Shown here: positions 36,396 through 46,345 of the stretch, one piece after another
Position numbering within the stretch: the stretch's first letter is position 1
How the letters are laid out: each line of letters opens with the position of its first letter
NCBI GenBank assembly: GCA_905221125.1
Contig: CAJNBY010000001.1
Location: 124,001-188,000, forward strand
Length of the DNA: 64,000 nt
Direction of reading: 5' to 3'
Source of the DNA: a bacterium
Lineage (GTDB): Bacteria > Bacillota > Bacilli > Lactobacillales > Streptococcaceae
Position numbers and translations under genes: made by a program
Notes under the pieces: generated by a model
Databases searched by the model: none
The model's input: only the letters and a program-made list of their open reading frames with translations
Told to the model about the DNA's origin: nothing

Positions 36396-38345
36396 TTAAT
36401 ATTTCCCCAACTCACGGAGACTGGTGTGATTTTCCTGAATGCGTCGGAACATCTTTTCCATATCCGACTTGGTGAAATGCACCAAAACAGGACGTCCGTG
36501 GGGACAGTTATAGGGATTGTCACATTGAGAAAGCTGATAGAGGAGTTGCCTAGCCGAGTGGTCATCAATACGATGGTTGGCCTTGATAGATCGCTTGCAG
36601 GACATCATGATAGCCAGCTCTGCTCGATATTTCTTGATAGAAACTTCCTTAGTCAAAAGGAGCATGTCACACATTTCATAGATACCAGACTCGATTTCTT
36701 CCTCTGCCATCCAAATAGGATGTTCACGTAGGATGAATTGATTTTCCCCGTACTCTGCTAGAAAGACACCCACTTCCTCCAAAAGAGGCATTCTTTCCTT
36801 GAGACGAAGGGCATCATCCGCTGGAAATTCAAAGATATAGGGCACTAGGAGTTGTTGTTGACTTTGGTCAACATCGCCAATGCTTTCACGATATTCCTCA
36901 TACTTGACCCGTTCCTGAGCCGCGTGCTGGTCTATGATGTAGAGCCCATCTCGCCCCTGGGCAAAGAGATAAGTCCCGTGCATCTGTCCGAAAAATTCCA
37001 ACTCTGGGAAGCTTGAAGATTCTTCTCGCTCCAGCTTGTCATAGGCCTTATCAAGACTAGCTAGATCTAGCTCTGGATGGTCTAGTTGGTCATAGTTAGC
37101 AGGCTTTCTCTCTGCAAAATGCAGTTTTGCTGGCTTGGTCAATTGGTCCAAGGTTTCCTTGGCAAACAGGGTCAAATCCTGTCCTTCATCAGCCAATTCC
37201 ACCTGATAATCAGCTACTTCAGCTTGACTTGGTCTTGTCGGCTCTGTTTTCTCATAGTAGAGTGTATTTTCTTTGAGTGGGAGAATGGTCTGCTCCACCT
37301 TTTGACGATTACGCACGGTCGATTTGGCAAGATTTTCCAAGGCATCTGGTATCAGGGTTTGCTCCTTGAGACTATTTGCAATAGCTTCTGAAACCAGCGT
37401 CATCAGTTCTTTTTCCTTGGAAATCCGCACCTCTTGCTTGGTTGGATGCACATTGACATCCGCTAGATAAGGATCGATATGGATGTGAATGACAGCCAGT
37501 GGAAAGCGACCTACCATGAGCTTGCTGCCATAACCATCCAAAATAGCACGGTTGAGCAAGAAGTTCTTGATATATCGGCCATTGATGAAAAGGCTGATAT
37601 AGTTGCGGTTGGCTCGGGTTAACTCAGGCAAGGACACAAAACCTGAAATTTCGAAATCTAAGTCAGAGTTCTCAATTTCAATCATCTTCTTGGCACTCGC
37701 CAAACCGTAAATCCCTGCGATTGCTTGGCGCAGTTGACCAGTTCCTGCTGTTCGCGTCATTTCCTTGCCATCACTGATCAAACTAAAAGAAATCTCAGGA
37801 TGGGCCAAGCCCAGACGGTTGACGATATCAATGATATGAGACAACTCTGCTTGCTGGCTCTTCATATACTTGAGACGGGCAGGCGTGTTGAAAAAGAGGT
37901 CCTCCACACAAACCTTGGTCCCCACAGGACTAGTCGCTGGTACGACTTCTTCAACTTCTCCTCCACGCGCGACTAACTTGGTTCCATGACTTGCACCATC
38001 TACCGCCGTCAACAAAGTCAAGACACTGACAGACGCAATAGAAGGCAGGGCTTCACCACGAAAACCAAGCGTCCGAATCCGAAAAAGATCTGCTTGATTT
38101 TTTATCTTACTGGTCGCATGGCGACGCAGGGCTAATTCTACCTCATCGTGGGAAATTCCATGACCATTATCTGTTATTTGAATCTTCTTGAGACCTGCTT
38201 CCTCAATCTCAATGATAATCTGACTAGAACCCGCGTCAATGGCATTTTCTACCAACTCTTTAACCACACTGGCAGGACGTTCAATGACCTCTCCTGCCGC
38301 GATCTGGTTTGCCAGCACCTCTGGCAATTCAATAATATGAGACAT
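36396..38345 (-). CDS. mutL: DNA mismatch repair protein MutL (HexB)
   Basis: 649 aa. GHKL ATPase N-terminus ([32 protein letters not shown]), a variable linker and a C-terminal domain with the endonuclease motif [12 protein letters not shown] plus CPHGRP. The nick-making motif fits a bacterium lacking MutH. Extended -10 TATAAT at 38393-38398. Confidence 0.96.
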   Translation of the reverse strand: MSHIIELPEVLANQIAAGEVIERPASVVKELVENAIDAGSSQIIIEIEEAGLKKIQITDNGHGISHDEVELALRRHATSKIKNQADLFRIRTLGFRGEALPSIASVSVLTLLTAVDGASHGTKLVARGGEVEEVVPATSPVGTKVCVEDLFFNTPARLKYMKSQQAELSHIIDIVNRLGLAHPEISFSLISDGKEMTRTAGTGQLRQAIAGIYGLASAKKMIEIENSDLDFEISGFVSLPELTRANRNYISLFINGRYIKNFLLNRAILDGYGSKLMVGRFPLAVIHIHIDPYLADVNVHPTKQEVRISKEKELMTLVSEAIANSLKEQTLIPDALENLAKSTVRNRQKVEQTILPLKENTLYYEKTEPTRPSQAEVADYQVELADEGQDLTLFAKETLDQLTKPAKLHFAERKPANYDQLDHPELDLASLDKAYDKLEREESSSFPELEFFGQMHGTYLFAQGRDGLYIIDQHAAQERVKYEEYRESIGDVDQSQQQLLVPYIFEFPADDALRLKERMPLLEEVGVFLAEYGENQFILREHPIWMAEEEIESGIYEMCDMLLLTKEVSIKKYRAELAIMMSCKRSIKANHRIDDHSARQLLYQLSQCDNPYNCPHGRPVLVHFTKSDMEKMFRRIQENHTSLRELGKY

Positions 38346-38501
38346 CTTTCAGCCCCTTTCCGTATCTATTTTCCTAGAAATTGATTAGTGCTATTATACC
38401 ATATTTCAGAAAGGACAGAAAAGCTCCACCACATAGAAGCCAAATCCCTCCACATAGACAAAGCCCCTTGTAAGGAGGCGTAAAATAGTGTTTAATAGAA
38501 A

Positions 38502-38530
38502 TATACAAGAAGTGATCACAATTTTGTATA
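38502..38530 (+). promoter_or_regulatory. Near-concentric double dyad upstream of the LytTR gene
   Basis: TATACAA (38502-38508) and TTGTATA (38524-38530) are perfect inverted arms enclosing the palindrome GTGATCAC (38512-38519), whose centre is only half a base off. TATAAC, a possible -10, overlaps the right arm. Symmetric layout in this AT-rich gap suggests an operator; LytTR proteins normally bind direct repeats, so the binder is unclear. Confidence 0.5.
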
Positions 38531-38550
38531 ACTGAAAAGGAGAGAAATTT

Positions 38551-38991
38551 ATGAAAGTAGAACTACAGATTAGTGAAACTTACAAGGAGGAAAAGCTGAT
38601 TGTCCAAGCACCTCAAGAGACCGAAAAAGTCCAAAAAGTCATCGAATTTGCAGAAAATCTGGACCGAACAGAAACAATTAAAGGGAAAATCGATAATCAG
38701 GTCTATCTAGTTGAGATTGGCAAGATTCAGCGCTTCTATATCGAAAATCGAAAGGTTCTAGCAGAAACGTCGAGTCAAACCTACACCATTGATTTACGAC
38801 TCTATCAGGTTCTTGAACTCTTGCCAAGCAATTTTATCCAAATTTCCCAATCAGAAATCATCAATATCAACTCCATCTCTCATCTCAAGCTCACGCCCAA
38901 CGGTCTGGTAGAAATCTTTCTAAAAAACGAGAGCTTCACCTACTCTTCACGCCGTTATCTAAAAACCATCAAGGAGAAATTAGAACTATGA
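38551..38991 (+). CDS. LytTR-domain DNA-binding regulator
   Basis: 146 aa. A short N-terminal region, then a LytTR domain (about 45-146: VYLVEIGKIQRFYIENRKVLAETSSQTYTIDLRLYQVLELLPSNFIQISQSEIININ). No receiver domain. Paired with a DUF3021 membrane protein overlapping by 4 nt, the layout of HdrRM/BrsRM-type LytTR regulatory systems in which the membrane protein inhibits the regulator. Confidence 0.87.
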   Translation: MKVELQISETYKEEKLIVQAPQETEKVQKVIEFAENLDRTETIKGKIDNQVYLVEIGKIQRFYIENRKVLAETSSQTYTIDLRLYQVLELLPSNFIQISQSEIININSISHLKLTPNGLVEIFLKNESFTYSSRRYLKTIKEKLEL

Positions 38992-39446
38992 AAAAACAAA
39001 TCTTTCACGACGCAGCTGCTGGTGTCCTCATCGGCCTCATCCTCTCTATCATCTTTTCACTCATTTATGCACCAAATACCTATGCCCCTCTAAGTCCCGA
39101 GTCTCTGATCGGCCAAGTGATGGCTCAACATCAGGTTCACGGTGCTCTAGTCTTACTCTACTGCACACTTATCTGGGCAACTATCGGTATTCTCTTTAGT
39201 TTTGGCAATCGCTTATTCAGCCGTGACTGGAGCATGCTCCGTGCCACTCTGACTCATTTTTTCCTCATGCTGGCTGGCTTTGTCCCACTAGCAACTCTGG
39301 CTGGTTGGTTCCCCTTCCACTGGATCTTCTATCTCCAGCTCATTATCGAGTTTGCGATTGTCTACCTCATCATTTGGGCTATTCTCTATAAAAGAGAAGC
39401 TAGAAAAGTAGACCACATCAATCAACTCTTAGAGCATAAAAAGTAA
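38988..39446 (+). CDS. DUF3021 membrane protein, likely LytTR inhibitor
   Basis: 152 aa with four hydrophobic helices (about 10-30, 52-75, 88-110, 115-138) and a charged C-terminal tail. It overlaps the LytTR gene (ATGA), suggesting coupled translation and a stoichiometric inhibitor-regulator pair. Signal sensed and target genes unknown. Confidence 0.83.
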   Translation: MKKQIFHDAAAGVLIGLILSIIFSLIYAPNTYAPLSPESLIGQVMAQHQVHGALVLLYCTLIWATIGILFSFGNRLFSRDWSMLRATLTHFFLMLAGFVPLATLAGWFPFHWIFYLQLIIEFAIVYLIIWAILYKREARKVDHINQLLEHKK

Positions 39447-39466
39447 GAGCCTCATAATAAGCAAAG

Positions 39467-39492
39467 CCGAGAAAGAAACTTCTCGGTTTTTC
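39467..39492 (+). terminator. Rho-independent terminator of LytTR-DUF3021
   Basis: CCGAGAA - AGAAAC - TTCTCGG followed by TTTTTCT. Confidence 0.85.
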
Positions 39493-39510
39493 TTTATCCT
39501 GCTGCACCTT

Positions 39511-40020
39511 ATACTCAATGAAAATCAAAGAGCAAACTAGGAAGCTAGCCGCAGGTTGCTCAAAACATTGTTTTGAGGTTGCATATAAGACTGACGAAGT
39601 CAGCTCAAAACACTGTTTTGAGGTTGCAGATAAGACTGACGAAGTCAACTCAAAACACTGTTTTGAGGTTGCAGATAGAACTGACGAAGTCAGCTCAAAA
39701 CACTGTTTTGAGGTTGCAGATAAGACTGACGAAGTCAGCTCAAAACATGTTTTTGAGGTTGTAGATAAGACTGACGAAGTCAGCTCAAAACACTGTTTTG
39801 AGGTTGTAGATAAGACTGACGAAGTCAGCTAAAAACACTGTTTTGAGGTTGCAGATAAGACTGAAGAAGTCAGCTCAAAACATGTTTTTGAGGTTGCAGA
39901 TAAGACTGACGAAGTCAGCTCAAAACACTGTTTTGAGGTTGCAGATAGAACTGACGAAGTCAGTAACATATATACGGTAAGGCGACGCTGACGTGGTTTG
40001 AAGAGATTTTCGAAGAGTAT
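39511..40020 (+). repeat. Expanded BOX element with nine boxB modules
   Basis: 510 bp, exactly the 105-bp A-C core plus nine 45-bp boxB units (GCTCAAAACACTGTTTTGAGG...GACGAAGTCA), starting about 39556. Each unit contains a CAAAACA.TGTTTTG palindrome. Since 45 is divisible by 3, reading frames stay open on both strands; these are by-products, not genes. Units vary at a few positions (CATGTTTTT for CACTGTTTT in units 5 and 8). Confidence 0.95.
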
Positions 40021-40093
40021 TACTATCATAGCAGTTATTTTCAGATTTTCTTTGTAAATTTTCTGTAATTTTCTATCTTTTTTCAAAATATTC

Positions 40094-40122
40094 TTGCATT
40101 TTACCAAAGTTTTTTGTAGAAT
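40094..40122 (+). promoter_or_regulatory. Promoter of Nramp-family gene
   Basis: TTGCAT (40094-40099), 17-nt spacer, TAGAAT (40117-40122), 50 bp before the ATG. Confidence 0.6.
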
Positions 40123-40172
40123 ATAGATTACATATCCAGATTATTCTGAAAATTCAAAAAGGAGTATCTATC

Positions 40173-41435
40173 ATGTCGCAAGCTATTTCGTTAAATCAAT
40201 CAACCTGGACAAGTAAACTAAAAGCAATGGGACCTGGAATCCTAATGGCTTCTGCCGCTGTTGGCGGTTCTCACATTGTATCTTCCACTCAAGCTGGTGG
40301 TTCTTATGGGTGGTCGCTACTTCTCTTGGTCATCTTAGCCAATGTCTTTAAATATCCATTTTTCCGTTTTGGTGCTGAATACACAGCTGATACTGGAAAG
40401 ACTTTGGTTGAAGGTTATGCCGAAAAAGGGAAACTCTATCTCTGGATTTTCTTCATCCTCAATGTCTTTTCTGCTATGGTCAACACAGCTGGTGTCGCCA
40501 TTCTGTGCTCAGCTATCATCGCTAGCGCCTTTCCGATGATCGGTCTTAGCATTACTCAATGGTCCCTCATTCTCGTTGCCATCATTTGGGCTATGTTACT
40601 CTTTGGAGGCTACAAACTCTTAGACGGCATGGCAAAATGGATTATGTCCGCTTTGACCATTGCAACTGTTCTCGCAGTTATCATCGCGGCAGTCAAGCAT
40701 CCAGAATACAGTTCTAATTTTGTCGAGAAAACACCTTGGCAAATGGCAGCTCTACCCTTCATCGTTTCCCTCTTAGGATGGATGCCTGCTCCTATTGAAA
40801 TTTCAGCCATCAACTCACTTTGGTCTGCTGAAAAGAAAAAGACCGTCAACTTTAACACCGAGGACGCCCTATTCGACTTTAACGTTGGTTACATTGGAAC
40901 AGCTATCCTAGCTGTATTCTTTGTGGCACTGGGAGCACTGATTCAGTATCCTACAGGACAGGCAGTTGAAGCCGCTTCAGCCAAATACATCTCTCAATTC
41001 GTGGGCATGTATGCCTCTGTTCTTGGCGAATGGTCCCGTTACTTGATTACCTTTATTGCCTTCCTATGTATCTTTGGAACAGTTATCACTGTTATCGATG
41101 GTTACTCTCGCGTCAATCAGGAATCTCTCCGACTGCTAATCCGTCAAAAAGAAGACAGTAGTAAATCTTTGAACATCTGGATGACCATCACTGCTATCAT
41201 CGGTATCGTCATTATCAAGTTCTTTGCTGGTCAGGTTTCAACCATGCTCCGCTTTGCTATGATTGGTTCTTTCCTGACAACACCATTCTTCGCTCTTTTG
41301 AATTACGCCTTGGTAACGCGTGAAAACAAAAATCTTCCTTCTTGGCTCAAACACCTTGCCATTGCAGGATTGATTTTCCTCTTTGGCTTCGCCATCTTCT
41401 TTATCTACGCACTCGCAATCGGAAAAGCAGGATAA
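40173..41435 (+). CDS. Non-canonical Nramp-family transporter
   Basis: 420 aa with about 11 membrane helices; GPGILMASAAVGGSHIVSSTQAG aligns with Nramp helix 1 and GWMPAPIEISAINSL with helix 6. The metal-binding DPGN of helix 1 is replaced by GGSH and MPHN of helix 6 by MPAP, so only the Met remains. Such divergent members are common in bacteria and their substrate is not established. Monocistronic. Confidence 0.82.
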   Translation: MSQAISLNQSTWTSKLKAMGPGILMASAAVGGSHIVSSTQAGGSYGWSLLLLVILANVFKYPFFRFGAEYTADTGKTLVEGYAEKGKLYLWIFFILNVFSAMVNTAGVAILCSAIIASAFPMIGLSITQWSLILVAIIWAMLLFGGYKLLDGMAKWIMSALTIATVLAVIIAAVKHPEYSSNFVEKTPWQMAALPFIVSLLGWMPAPIEISAINSLWSAEKKKTVNFNTEDALFDFNVGYIGTAILAVFFVALGALIQYPTGQAVEAASAKYISQFVGMYASVLGEWSRYLITFIAFLCIFGTVITVIDGYSRVNQESLRLLIRQKEDSSKSLNIWMTITAIIGIVIIKFFAGQVSTMLRFAMIGSFLTTPFFALLNYALVTRENKNLPSWLKHLAIAGLIFLFGFAIFFIYALAIGKAG

Positions 41436-41500
41436 CTGACAAGCGCGAGATGAAGATAAGGTTTCATTTCAAGAGAACATTCAGCAAATATTTCTATGAT

Positions 41501-41547
41501 AAAAAGCATAAGAACAAGGTTTTGAAGACCTGAACTTATGCTTTTTT
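41501..41547 (+). terminator. Terminator of Nramp-family gene
   Basis: AAAAAGCATAAG (41501-41512) and CTTATGCTTTTTT (41535-41547), 12-bp stem with a small inner AGGT/ACCT pairing, T-run after. Confidence 0.85.
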
Positions 41548-41572
41548 ACCTTCTTAAAGACTGCTTATAACC

Positions 41573-41599
41573 AAAAAGCAGTTAGCAAATCCCAACTGC
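41573..41599 (-). terminator. Terminator of nrdI operon
   Basis: On the minus strand GCAGTT (41594-41599), 10-nt loop, AACTGC (41578-41583), then TTTTTGG. Faces the previous terminator. Confidence 0.75.
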
Positions 41600-41613
41600 C
41601 TCTTATAACTACC

Positions 41614-42084
41614 TTAATTTTCCTTTTCCAACTCATACAAATCTGCGATAATAGCAGCCACATGCTTGATATCTCCCAGCATGCCTCGCATTTCAAAGTC
41701 AGCCAAGACAGGAAAGCCAAAACGTTGACTGTATTGCTTGGCTGTCAGGCAGTATTGGTTATTAAAGTTACGATTTCCTGAACCAACTACGCCAAAACAC
41801 TTACTAGCATTATCGCCATAGGCGATAAAATCCCCAACGGGTGTCGTCAAAATCTCTACATCTCCGTTATCCACGCCATTCCCACCTTCGAGATAGGTCG
41901 GCAAAAAAGCGACATAAGGATGGTCCATCTCATAAAAATCTTGGCCTTCCTTGACCAAATCCTTAATATGAATCTTTTGAACTTCAATCCCCTCATACTG
42001 GGACAAGAGATAGTCTTTCAAGCGTGTCACAAAACTCTCAGTATTCCCACTCAGACTGATATAAACTAAAGAAATTGTCTTCAT
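41614..42084 (-). CDS. nrdI: NrdI flavodoxin-like protein
   Basis: 156 aa from MKTISLVYISLSGNTESFVTRL (ATG 42082-42084, GGAGG upstream). FMN-binding SGNTESF loop and GSGNRNFNNQYCLTAKQYS. NrdI delivers oxidant to the class Ib dimanganese reductase NrdF. No nrdE/nrdF in the window; it ends the two-component operon. Confidence 0.9.
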   Translation of the reverse strand: MKTISLVYISLSGNTESFVTRLKDYLLSQYEGIEVQKIHIKDLVKEGQDFYEMDHPYVAFLPTYLEGGNGVDNGDVEILTTPVGDFIAYGDNASKCFGVVGSGNRNFNNQYCLTAKQYSQRFGFPVLADFEMRGMLGDIKHVAAIIADLYELEKEN

Positions 42085-42161
42085 ATGTACCTCCATGATT
42101 TTATTTTTCATCGAAAAAGAACTACCAAGATTGTATCTTGATAGTTCTTTTTTGTCAATAC

Positions 42162-42695
42162 TTAAGCAAGTTCTTCTGTTTCCTCTTCTTCTGCCAAGGC
42201 TTTCTGCTGACGCCACATCTTGTAGAAGACAAGAGCCAGGAAGAGAACATTGATGACGATAGAGAAAATGCTAGCGGCTTGTGAAATAACACTTATCCCT
42301 AAACGCATGGTCTCATCGTGAACTAACTGCACAGCGTCTTGTAAACCAACATAGCCATAAATCGAACCAATAATGGCTAGCAAAACATAGCCGACATAAG
42401 TGTAGTTTGCATATTGCAAATTCTTACGAACAAGGAACACAATCGCTACTGCAACTAAAATAGCAGATAGCACAATCAAGGCCATATTAAAAATAGAATG
42501 AGTTGATTCTGCTACTCTATAGGTGTAATTAAGCTGGTCTTCTAATTGCTGAGCACTGACCCCTGCAACTTGTTTCTGAGTGGCACGAAGGGCTTCTTTG
42601 CTAGGTAAGGGACTCAACATTCCAAACAGAGACGTAGCTGAAATAAGGGCAGACAAGATTAGCAAGACCCATAGATAAATCGGTTTCTTTTTCAT
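42162..42695 (-). CDS. Membrane protein of unknown function
   Basis: 177 aa from MKKKPIYLWVLLILSALIS (ATG 42693-42695, AGGAGG upstream). Four hydrophobic helices (about 6-24, 66-86, 92-114, 130-155) and an acidic Glu-rich tail (LAEEEETEELA). Lies between the response regulator and nrdI. Confidence 0.75.
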   Translation of the reverse strand: MKKKPIYLWVLLILSALISATSLFGMLSPLPSKEALRATQKQVAGVSAQQLEDQLNYTYRVAESTHSIFNMALIVLSAILVAVAIVFLVRKNLQYANYTYVGYVLLAIIGSIYGYVGLQDAVQLVHDETMRLGISVISQAASIFSIVINVLFLALVFYKMWRQQKALAEEEETEELA

Positions 42696-42755
42696 GATAG
42701 AACCTCCTGATGTTATTATTGATATTATAGCACTTTTTGTAAAGGGATACAAATT

Positions 42756-44042
42756 TTATAGTATCGTTTCTACCTGTTTTCGGTAGGCTTTTGGTGATTT
42801 TCCGCACAATTTTCGGAACACTTTATAGAAATATCCAACGTTACTGTAACCAACAGCATAACAAATATCTTCGATACTGTCACTAGTTGAAAGTAAGAGT
42901 TGCTGGGCGGCCTTAATGCGTTGTTTGTTTAGTAATTCTGCGAAGGTCGAATTGGTTTCTCGCTTGATCAACTGTCCCAGATAAACAGGATTGATAAAGA
43001 GATCCTTACTAATATCCTTGAGGGAAAGTTCTTTTTGATAATCACGCCCAATCACTTCCAGCACACTGACTACATTTTCATTCATACGATATTGCCCAAA
43101 GAATCGGGTCAGAGTTTCCTTGATATAAGGAACCAGTTCATCGAAGGATTGAATAGCATGAATCGTTTTGACAATATCCGTCATATCATCAGCTTTGAGA
43201 TGCTCAAACAAGTGGAAAACATCCATGACAAACTGGATAAAAAGCTGTTTGGTAATCGGAACACGGGGTGTATTTTCCAGAACTACCTTCTCCAAGAGGT
43301 TCAACTCTTCCACGATTTGATTGAGATTTCCCTGAATGATAACCCTATAAATCGGTTCGTAGTAAGCAAAGAGGCTCTCCGACTGCTGTAGATTTACAGA
43401 GCCGTAAAAGAGGGCTTTCTCAGCATTCAACTTCCAACGTTCAAAGTGTTCTTGATAAGGAGCTTCAAAGGGTGTAACGACTAAACCATCTAGGGGTTGG
43501 TCAGAAATGAAAATCTGCCAATCTTGACCCAAGACATAGTAGGGAATGGTGAAAGAACCTTGTTTTTCCTTGGATAGACCTATCCACCAGTTCTCCTTAC
43601 CTCCTAAATAATTAACAAATCCAGCCTCATCTAACTCTTGACTGAGGGTCTGACTTTTCTTTCCTCTCTCGCTAAGCTGACCTGCAATCTTCTCCAGCAG
43701 ATTTCCCAGCTCTACCTTATCGACAGGCTTGACCAGATAATCCACAACACTAAGGTTCATGGCCTTTTTGACATAGTCAAACTCCTGATAACCTGAAAGC
43801 AAGATATAGGCCGCATCCTGTAAGATCTCTTTCATTTCCTTGATCATCTCCAGCCCTGTTTTGTCTGTCATATTGACATCGGAAATGACCACATCAACAG
43901 GATTTTCCTGAACATATTCTAGAGCTTCGTCGGCATGACTGGCTGTTGCGACGACCTCCATATCCCACTTATCAAAGGGAATCAAACGCTTCAGACCTTC
44001 TGTCACCATGTACTCATCATCTACTAATAATACTTTATACAT
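42756..44042 (-). CDS. AraC-type response regulator (YesN-like, RR07)
   Basis: 428 aa. Receiver domain (MYKVLLVDDEYMVTEGL; phospho-acceptor Asp about 55 in VVISDVNMTD), a central region of about 200 aa, and a C-terminal AraC HTH pair (ELLNKQRIKAAQQLL ... IEDICYAVGYSNVGYFYKVFRKLCGKSPKAYR). Partner of the kinase 11 nt upstream. Position matches pneumococcal RR07. Confidence 0.92.
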   Translation of the reverse strand: MYKVLLVDDEYMVTEGLKRLIPFDKWDMEVVATASHADEALEYVQENPVDVVISDVNMTDKTGLEMIKEMKEILQDAAYILLSGYQEFDYVKKAMNLSVVDYLVKPVDKVELGNLLEKIAGQLSERGKKSQTLSQELDEAGFVNYLGGKENWWIGLSKEKQGSFTIPYYVLGQDWQIFISDQPLDGLVVTPFEAPYQEHFERWKLNAEKALFYGSVNLQQSESLFAYYEPIYRVIIQGNLNQIVEELNLLEKVVLENTPRVPITKQLFIQFVMDVFHLFEHLKADDMTDIVKTIHAIQSFDELVPYIKETLTRFFGQYRMNENVVSVLEVIGRDYQKELSLKDISKDLFINPVYLGQLIKRETNSTFAELLNKQRIKAAQQLLLSTSDSIEDICYAVGYSNVGYFYKVFRKLCGKSPKAYRKQVETIL

Positions 44043-44053
44043 TTTCTCCCTTT

Positions 44054-45700
44054 CTACTCATCTTGAATGGTAATACGATACTGAACACCTGCTTGCTCTT
44101 CAGACTCTACACTAATGGCATAGCGGTCCCCAAAATAGAGCACAAAACGCTCATGTACATTGACAATCCCGATGGACTGCCTTTGGGCACTGTAGCTAGC
44201 TTGGTGTTCAAAGTTTCTCTGACTTAATTTTTCTCGGAGATTTGCCAGCTTTTCAGTCGGCATTCCACGGCCGTTATCAACCACTAAAATTTCCACAAAG
44301 CCATCCTGTTTAAGAGCCTTGATGCTAATCACATTATCTGTCCGTCTGTGGTCAACACCATGTGCGAAATAATTTTCTACTAACGGTTGCAAGGTGAACT
44401 TAGGAATCTTCATATTCTCTAACTCTGGGTCTATCTTGAAACCATAGGCAATAGACTTAGGATAGCGAACCATGCAGAGATAGCTGTATTTACGGCAAAA
44501 TTCCAATTCCTGTTTGAGGAGGGTTTCTCTTTCGTCAGAAATATTGTTACGCAAGAGACTACTAAACTCATAAATGATATCCGCCAACTCATCTTGACTC
44601 TGCATAACTGCATACATGCGCAAGAATTCCAGCGTATTATACATAAAATGAGGATTGATTTGAGCTTGTAGAGCTCGCATGTTGGCATCTTTTTGACTAA
44701 GTTCTAGCTGATAAATATCATGGATATTCTTTTCCAAACGATCCAACATATCATTGGTGGTCTCTGCGATTAGGAGCAATTCCTGGTCCTTTTCAAGAGT
44801 ATCGATGCGGAGACCTTCCTCTCCTTGGGCAATGGCTTGAATGGAATCCACCAAATCCACTACCTGCTTTTGATAATTAGCAAAGGTCTGCCTCAAAGTC
44901 AGATAGAGAATAATAATAAAGAGAAGGCTCAAACCCACAATCAAAGCAGAGCTAGTCACTGTTCCTTGCAAAACAAAGTTTTTGGGAACTGCCACCTGAA
45001 CCTGATAGCCATGAGAGGTCACACCAACAAACCAGTTCTCATGCTCCCTATTGACCCTCTCACCAATATGAAAAATCTCCGTATCAAAAGGCGATGTCAC
45101 AGTCACAGCCATCGGGATATGACCTCGGGTATTGTCTACAGCATGGTATAAGATTTCTGGATCCAAGGAGATATAAACAACCCCTATGGATTGATCCGTC
45201 GCTGGGTCTAAAATAGGAACTCCAAAACTATTGGCCTCCGGTTTAAAGCCTTCCGCAAGTACCGTATGACCATCTCTCTCGTTTCTACTTGAAACATACA
45301 CTTCTTTAAAGTCCTGTAAGACGATTGCAACACCCGTTATATAGTCATTTTGGACATAAAGATCATCAATATTTTCATACAGAGAAATAGAAGTTGACGA
45401 AGCGGCTTGATGCTCCAACAGCCAATAAAAATACTCAGAAGTTGACAGGCTAAAGTACTTATAAACCCCTTGTATGCGGTCTTGATTGGCTACTAAATCT
45501 TGAGCTAGCTGAGCTGACTCGCGATAATAATACTCCACCTCTTCGACTGTTCGAGTGGTTACACGCTGGGCTACTCTCTGGGCTTCCTTTTCCCGTGAAT
45601 CCCAGTCAGCGTAGGAGAGTAAGATTGCAAAACTCGCAATAATAATGATCATAACTGAACTGTAGGTTCTCAGAAGCGTATGTAGCCAAAACTGCTTCAT
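44054..45700 (-). CDS. Sensor histidine kinase (YesM-like, HK07)
   Basis: 548 aa if it starts at MKQFWLHTLLRTYSS (45698-45700), 1 nt after the stop of the DUF624 gene, suggesting coupled translation; starts 24 or 36 nt earlier are possible. TM helix, extracellular sensor domain (about 30-250), second TM, HAMP-like region, His_kinase motif NPHFMYNTLEFLRMY and ATPase VDNGRGMP. Confidence 0.9.
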   Translation of the reverse strand: MKQFWLHTLLRTYSSVMIIIIASFAILLSYADWDSREKEAQRVAQRVTTRTVEEVEYYYRESAQLAQDLVANQDRIQGVYKYFSLSTSEYFYWLLEHQAASSTSISLYENIDDLYVQNDYITGVAIVLQDFKEVYVSSRNERDGHTVLAEGFKPEANSFGVPILDPATDQSIGVVYISLDPEILYHAVDNTRGHIPMAVTVTSPFDTEIFHIGERVNREHENWFVGVTSHGYQVQVAVPKNFVLQGTVTSSALIVGLSLLFIIILYLTLRQTFANYQKQVVDLVDSIQAIAQGEEGLRIDTLEKDQELLLIAETTNDMLDRLEKNIHDIYQLELSQKDANMRALQAQINPHFMYNTLEFLRMYAVMQSQDELADIIYEFSSLLRNNISDERETLLKQELEFCRKYSYLCMVRYPKSIAYGFKIDPELENMKIPKFTLQPLVENYFAHGVDHRRTDNVISIKALKQDGFVEILVVDNGRGMPTEKLANLREKLSQRNFEHQASYSAQRQSIGIVNVHERFVLYFGDRYAISVESEEQAGVQYRITIQDE

Positions 45701-45701
45701 T

Positions 45702-46316
45702 CTATTTTGTCGCCAATTTTTCATGGATGCTTTCATAGACCGGTTCCAACATATCACTGATAAAGAAATGCCACATCCCAATTCCTACAAAGAAAAGCAG
45801 GGCAGGCATATAGTAACCAATTGCCACAAGTAGCACAGTTCCAAGGAGAACCTTGGCCACAGCTGCTAGACTCATAAAGATGCCAATCAAGGATAGTTTG
45901 AGACTATTTCGATAGGACAAGTCAAAATAAACTTGTAATTTCAAAGATACTGTATAGGCCAAAAAGAGCAGGGCAACTACTAAAACATTCAAGAATGTCG
46001 CAATCAAATGAACAATAGTCTGATGAGGCAATTGCACCAAGAGATACAAGCCGTAGACTAAAACTAGATCCACTCCTAAAAAGCTAAAGAAAATCAGGTT
46101 GCTTGAGACAAAATTTTGCTTGTAAAGAGACCAGGCCTCCTTTAAACTATATTCCCGAAAGCTATAACCATGTTCTGCATACAAGCTCATCAAGGTGGCA
46201 CTAGCCGGCGCTAGACCAAGGATAATCCCTCCTGCCAATGTTAATAGCCAAAAGAAGGCTGTCGCAATCATCCCTAAAAAGAAACGATTAAAGACAAAGT
46301 CTAAAAATCTACCCAT
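45702..46316 (-). CDS. DUF624 (YesL-like) membrane protein
   Basis: 204 aa with about five hydrophobic helices; MGRFLDFVFNRFFLGMIATAFFWLLTLAGGIILGLAPAS is the family N-terminus. YesL-YesM-YesN gene order is common in Firmicutes carbohydrate loci. First gene of a five-gene operon ending in nrdI. Confidence 0.88.
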   Translation of the reverse strand: MGRFLDFVFNRFFLGMIATAFFWLLTLAGGIILGLAPASATLMSLYAEHGYSFREYSLKEAWSLYKQNFVSSNLIFFSFLGVDLVLVYGLYLLVQLPHQTIVHLIATFLNVLVVALLFLAYTVSLKLQVYFDLSYRNSLKLSLIGIFMSLAAVAKVLLGTVLLVAIGYYMPALLFFVGIGMWHFFISDMLEPVYESIHEKLATK

Positions 46317-46345
46317 GATATCCTCCTAAAAATAACTATGAAACT

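Noticed and set aside
39518..39832. Open frame of about 100 codons with 15-residue repeats across the BOX array
   Set aside because: It is produced by 45-bp boxB units (a multiple of three); the opposite strand is open too, and there is no ribosome binding site.
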